From assembly GCF_014764305.1 (NCBI RefSeq), contig NZ_CP061703.1, forward strand, positions 2,647,501 through 2,711,500: a stretch of DNA of 64,000 bases, read 5' to 3'. Source of the DNA: Mesoflavibacter profundi (GTDB taxonomy: Bacteria; Bacteroidota; Bacteroidia; Flavobacteriales; Flavobacteriaceae). Made by a program: the position numbers and the translations under genes. Below, one piece after another: positions 60,652 through 64,000 of the stretch. The notes below the pieces were generated by a model. The model did not search any database. It saw only the letters and a program-made list of their open reading frames with translations, and was not told where the DNA came from. The stretch's first letter is position 1, and each line of letters opens with the position of its first letter.

Positions 60652-63207
60652 ATGGCAGAAGGAGAAAAACTCATTCCGATTAACATTGAAGATGAAATGA
60701 AATCAGCCTACATTGATTATTCAATGTCGGTCATTGTGTCACGTGCACTTCCAGATGTAAGAGATGGTTTAAAGCCAGTACATAGACGTGTACTTTATGG
60801 TATGCACGAATTAGGTGTAAGATCTAATACAGCACATAAAAAATCTGCAAGAATAGTTGGAGAAGTTTTAGGTAAGTATCATCCACACGGAGATACTTCG
60901 GTATATGACACCATGGTGCGTATGGCACAAGAATGGAGTTTACGTTATATGCTTATAGATGGTCAAGGTAACTTTGGATCTGTAGATGGCGATAGTCCTG
61001 CAGCAATGCGTTATACGGAAGCACGTATGCGTAAAATATCTGAAGACATGTTGGCAGATATTGATAAAGAAACTGTAGATCATAAGTTAAATTTTGACGA
61101 CACGTTAGAAGAACCAACTGTTTTACCAACACGTATTCCAGGTCTTTTAATTAATGGTGCATCTGGTATTGCAGTAGGTATGGCTACTAATATGCCACCT
61201 CATAATTTATCTGAAGTTGTTGATGGTACAATAGCATATATAGATAATAACGATATCGAGATTGATGAGTTAATGACTCATATAAAAGCTCCAGATTTTC
61301 CAACAGGAGGAACTATTTATGGATACGATGGTGTAAAAGAAGCTTTTCATACAGGTCGCGGACGTATAGTCATGCGAGGAAAAGCAAACATTGAAGAAGT
61401 AAATGGTCGTGAGTGTATTATCGTAAATGAAATACCTTATCAAGTTAATAAAGCAGATATGATTAAGAAAACTGCAGACTTGATAAATGATAAAAAATTA
61501 GAAGGAATATCTTCAATACGTGATGAATCTGACCGTAACGGTATGCGAATTGTTTACGTATTAAAAAGAGATGCTATTCCTAATATTGTACTTAACAAAC
61601 TATATAAATATACCGCTTTACAATCTTCATTTAGTGTAAATAATATTGCATTAGTTAACGGAAAACCAGAATTATTAAACCTAAAAGATTTAATACATCA
61701 TTTTGTAGAGCATAGACATGATGTAGTAGTAAGACGTACAAAATACGAACTACGTAAAGCAGAAGAACGCGCTCACATTTTAGAAGGATTAATAATTGCT
61801 TCAGATAATATAGACGAAGTTATAGCTATTATTAGAGCTTCTTCTAATGCAGATGAAGCTAGAGAAAAGTTAATAGAACGTTTCAAACTTTCTGAAATAC
61901 AAGCAAAAGCTATTGTAGATATGCGTCTACGTCAATTAACAGGACTAGAGCAAGATAAATTACGTAGTGAGTATGAAGAAATAGTAAAAACTATAGAAGA
62001 CTTAAAAGATATCTTAGATAAAAAAGATCGTAGAATGGATATCATTAAGGACGAGTTATTAGTAGTTAAAGAAAAATATGGTGACGAGCGTAGATCTGTT
62101 ATAGAATATGCTGGAGGAGATTTAAGTATTGAAGATATGATCCCAGACGAGCAAGTAGTAATTACTATTTCGCATGCTGGATATATTAAACGTACATCTT
62201 TAACTGAATATAAAACACAAAATAGAGGCGGCGTTGGCCAAAAAGCTTCTACTACAAGAAACGAAGACTTTTTAGAGCATTTATTTGTTGGAACAAACCA
62301 CCAATATATGTTGTTCTTCACACAAAAAGGGAAGTGTTTCTGGATGCGTGTTTACGAAATACCTGAAGGTTCAAGAACATCAAAAGGTAGAGCAATACAA
62401 AACCTTATTAATATTGAACAAGATGATAAGGTTATGGCATTTATCTGTACTCAAGACCTAAAAGATGAGGATTACATAAATTCTCATTATGTCATAATGG
62501 CAACTAAACAAGGTCAGGTTAAGAAAACAGCTTTAGAGCAATACTCTAGACCTCGTACTAACGGAATTAACGCAATTACCATTAAAGATAATGACGAGTT
62601 ACTAGAAGCAAAACTTACAACAGGAAACAGTCAAGTAATGCTAGCTTTAAAATCTGGTAAAGCTATTAGATTTGAAGAAGCTAAGACACGTCCAATGGGT
62701 AGAAATGCTTCAGGAGTTAGAGGTATTACTTTAGGTAGTGATACAGATGAAGTAATAGGAATGGTAACGATAGAAAATCCGCAAGAAGAAACAGTTCTTG
62801 TAGTATCAGAAAACGGTTATGGTAAAAGAACTTATATAGACGATCCAGAAACTGGAGACGAAATTTACCGTATAACAAATAGAGGCGGTAAAGGTGTAAA
62901 AACAATATCTATTACAGAAAAAACAGGTAATCTAGTAGCTATAAAAAGTGTAACAGATTCTGATGATTTAATGATTATAAACAAATCGGGAATTGCAATA
63001 AGATTAGCACTAGAAAACTTACGTATTATGGGTAGAGCTACTCAAGGTGTTAGACTAATTAATCTAAAAGGAAAAGATTCTATCGCAGCAGTCGCAAAAG
63101 TGATGAAAGACGAAGATGAAGAAACTGAAGATATAGAACTAACAGATCTTGAAAATACAGAAAATTTAGATAGTGGCACAACTATTGATACTAACGAAGA
63201 AGAATAA
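60652..63207 (+). CDS. gyrA: DNA gyrase subunit A
   Basis: An 851-residue type II topoisomerase subunit. The breakage-reunion domain opens with [21 protein letters not shown]-type sequence, and the active-site Tyr is in [10 protein letters not shown] (~122). The quinolone-determining region reads HGDTSVYDT, so Thr occupies the position of E. coli Ser83 and Asp87 is retained. Six C-terminal beta-pinwheel blades include the GyrA box [10 protein letters not shown] (~520-530), and an acidic tail (~825-851) follows. The ATG at 60652 is preceded by a 257-bp region without a recognisable TAnnTTTG element. The TPR protein gene begins 33 bp downstream. Confidence 0.97.
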   Translation: MAEGEKLIPINIEDEMKSAYIDYSMSVIVSRALPDVRDGLKPVHRRVLYGMHELGVRSNTAHKKSARIVGEVLGKYHPHGDTSVYDTMVRMAQEWSLRYMLIDGQGNFGSVDGDSPAAMRYTEARMRKISEDMLADIDKETVDHKLNFDDTLEEPTVLPTRIPGLLINGASGIAVGMATNMPPHNLSEVVDGTIAYIDNNDIEIDELMTHIKAPDFPTGGTIYGYDGVKEAFHTGRGRIVMRGKANIEEVNGRECIIVNEIPYQVNKADMIKKTADLINDKKLEGISSIRDESDRNGMRIVYVLKRDAIPNIVLNKLYKYTALQSSFSVNNIALVNGKPELLNLKDLIHHFVEHRHDVVVRRTKYELRKAEERAHILEGLIIASDNIDEVIAIIRASSNADEAREKLIERFKLSEIQAKAIVDMRLRQLTGLEQDKLRSEYEEIVKTIEDLKDILDKKDRRMDIIKDELLVVKEKYGDERRSVIEYAGGDLSIEDMIPDEQVVITISHAGYIKRTSLTEYKTQNRGGVGQKASTTRNEDFLEHLFVGTNHQYMLFFTQKGKCFWMRVYEIPEGSRTSKGRAIQNLINIEQDDKVMAFICTQDLKDEDYINSHYVIMATKQGQVKKTALEQYSRPRTNGINAITIKDNDELLEAKLTTGNSQVMLALKSGKAIRFEEAKTRPMGRNASGVRGITLGSDTDEVIGMVTIENPQEETVLVVSENGYGKRTYIDDPETGDEIYRITNRGGKGVKTISITEKTGNLVAIKSVTDSDDLMIINKSGIAIRLALENLRIMGRATQGVRLINLKGKDSIAAVAKVMKDEDEETEDIELTDLENTENLDSGTTIDTNEEE

Positions 63208-63239
63208 CATTTAAATTAAAAATCAAACTAAGTAAAAAA

Positions 63240-64000
63240 ATGAAAAAACAATTGATTATAGCTTTAGCTTTATTTGTATCTGTATTTTCTTTTGCGCAAA
63301 AAAAAGAAATTAAAGCATTAGAAAAAGCAGTAAAAAGCAGCAATTTTGCTGAGGCAAAAACTATTGCATCACAATTAAACTCCCAATTGTCTGCAATGGA
63401 TGATAAGCTAAAAACTAAATTCTATTTAGCTTCTGCTCAAGCATTTTATGCTAATGGTACAGCAAGCGGAAACGATTTGGATAAAGCAATAGAAAATGTA
63501 GTAAATGCAGGAGCAGAAGGAGCAGAGTTTAAAAGAACAATGGAAAATGATCTTTTAACAAAAGCAAATAACTTTTATACAAACAAAAAATTTAACAAAG
63601 CTGCACAAATTTTTAAAAGTATGTATAAAGTAAATCCAGAAGCTCAAGATTATTTATACTATGCAGCAGTAAGTTACATAGGTGCTAATGATTTTGATAA
63701 TGCATTAGATGTATATTTAGAATTAGATAAATTAGGATATACAGGAGAACAAACTGTTTATGTTGCAACAAACAAAGAAACAGGAAATGTAGATTCTTTC
63801 AACAGTAAATCTGAAAGAGATTTATATGTAAAAGGAGGAACACATACTAATCCTGCTGACGAAACTTCTGAGTCTAAAGCTGCAGAAATCACTAAAAATA
63901 TTGCATTAATTTATGTGAATAAAGGTGAAAATGATAAAGCATTAGCAGCAATAGAAAAAGCTAAGCAAGCAAACCCAGAAGATGTTAACTTATTAATTAA
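63240..64000 (+). CDS. Exported TPR protein (3' end outside the window)
   Basis: The reading frame runs from the ATG at 63240 to the window edge without a stop (253 codons visible). Residues 1-20 are a signal peptide (MKKQLIIALALFVSVFSFAQ). The mature part contains TPR-like helices: EAKTIASQLN (~40), FYTNKKFNKAAQIFKSMYKVNPEAQDYLYYAA (~115-145, TPR consensus), SYIGANDFDNALDVYLEL and ALIYVNKGENDKALAAIEKAKQANPED (~220-250). It probably mediates protein contacts in the periplasm or at the outer membrane. It follows gyrA by 32 bp and may be co-transcribed. Confidence 0.85.
   Translation, partial: MKKQLIIALALFVSVFSFAQKKEIKALEKAVKSSNFAEAKTIASQLNSQLSAMDDKLKTKFYLASAQAFYANGTASGNDLDKAIENVVNAGAEGAEFKRTMENDLLTKANNFYTNKKFNKAAQIFKSMYKVNPEAQDYLYYAAVSYIGANDFDNALDVYLELDKLGYTGEQTVYVATNKETGNVDSFNSKSERDLYVKGGTHTNPADETSESKAAEITKNIALIYVNKGENDKALAAIEKAKQANPEDVNLLI

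Overview
The window is an AT-rich chromosomal segment of a marine-type Flavobacteriaceae bacterium (Bacteroidota). The evidence is a type IX secretion cell-surface operon (giant adhesin, PorP/SprF-like protein, OmpA-family protein), many TAnnTTTG promoter elements typical of the phylum, few Shine-Dalgarno sequences, and characteristic family genes (DUF3822, MiaE, DnaX without zinc cysteines). It is mostly ordinary core genome. I see no prophage, CRISPR array, rRNA or tRNA.

Layout. 1-1742: end of RNase Z, pdxH, a CAP-domain lipoprotein. 1798-17776 (-): a 13-kb adhesin gene with about 35 tandem modules, followed by its sprF-like and ompA-like partners. 18136-21641 (+): polyphosphate operon (SixA-like phosphatase, ppk1, ppx). 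21739-25247: a small outer-membrane barrel protein, then miaE, a lipoprotein and dnaX on the minus strand. 25474-25771: RNase P RNA. 25833-27920 (-): rsmD, DUF3822 and a membrane protein, all overlapping. 28045-33241 (+): a RecD-like helicase, then a lipid/Kdo-type cluster (kdsB, HAD phosphatase, CAT-like acyltransferase, kdnB, PlsC-like acyltransferase). 33490-43357: lipoproteins, yebC, an S41 protease pair, pterin dehydratase, gcvT and a few SDR and hydrolase genes. 43450-48706 (-): the threonine operon thrL-thrA-thrB-[GIY-YIG nuclease + hairpin pair]-thrC. 48823-54075: nnr, then a bacteriophytochrome operon (photoreceptor kinase, two response regulators, heme oxygenase). 54201-64000: TlpA-like lipoprotein, hutH, two tandem paralogs of unknown function, clpC, gyrA and the start of a TPR protein.

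How the genes work together. The adhesin carries a type-B T9SS C-terminal domain and is encoded with the SprF-like partner expected to export or anchor it. The phytochrome operon encodes both the biliverdin-producing enzyme and the biliverdin-binding kinase plus two receivers, so it looks like a self-contained red/far-red light pathway. The threonine operon has a previously unannotated 15-residue leader peptide with 5 Thr and 5 Ile residues, placed directly after a near-consensus promoter; this predicts ribosome-mediated attenuation. The same operon is interrupted between thrB and thrC by a single-domain GIY-YIG nuclease gene abutting two facing REP-like hairpins.

Most noteworthy: (1) the thr leader; (2) the adhesin array, in which two odd-cysteine module types (7 and 5 Cys) occur only as adjacent A-B pairs among 23 six-cysteine modules; (3) the GIY-YIG/REP-like unit; (4) a kdnB homologue beside kdsB without kdnA.
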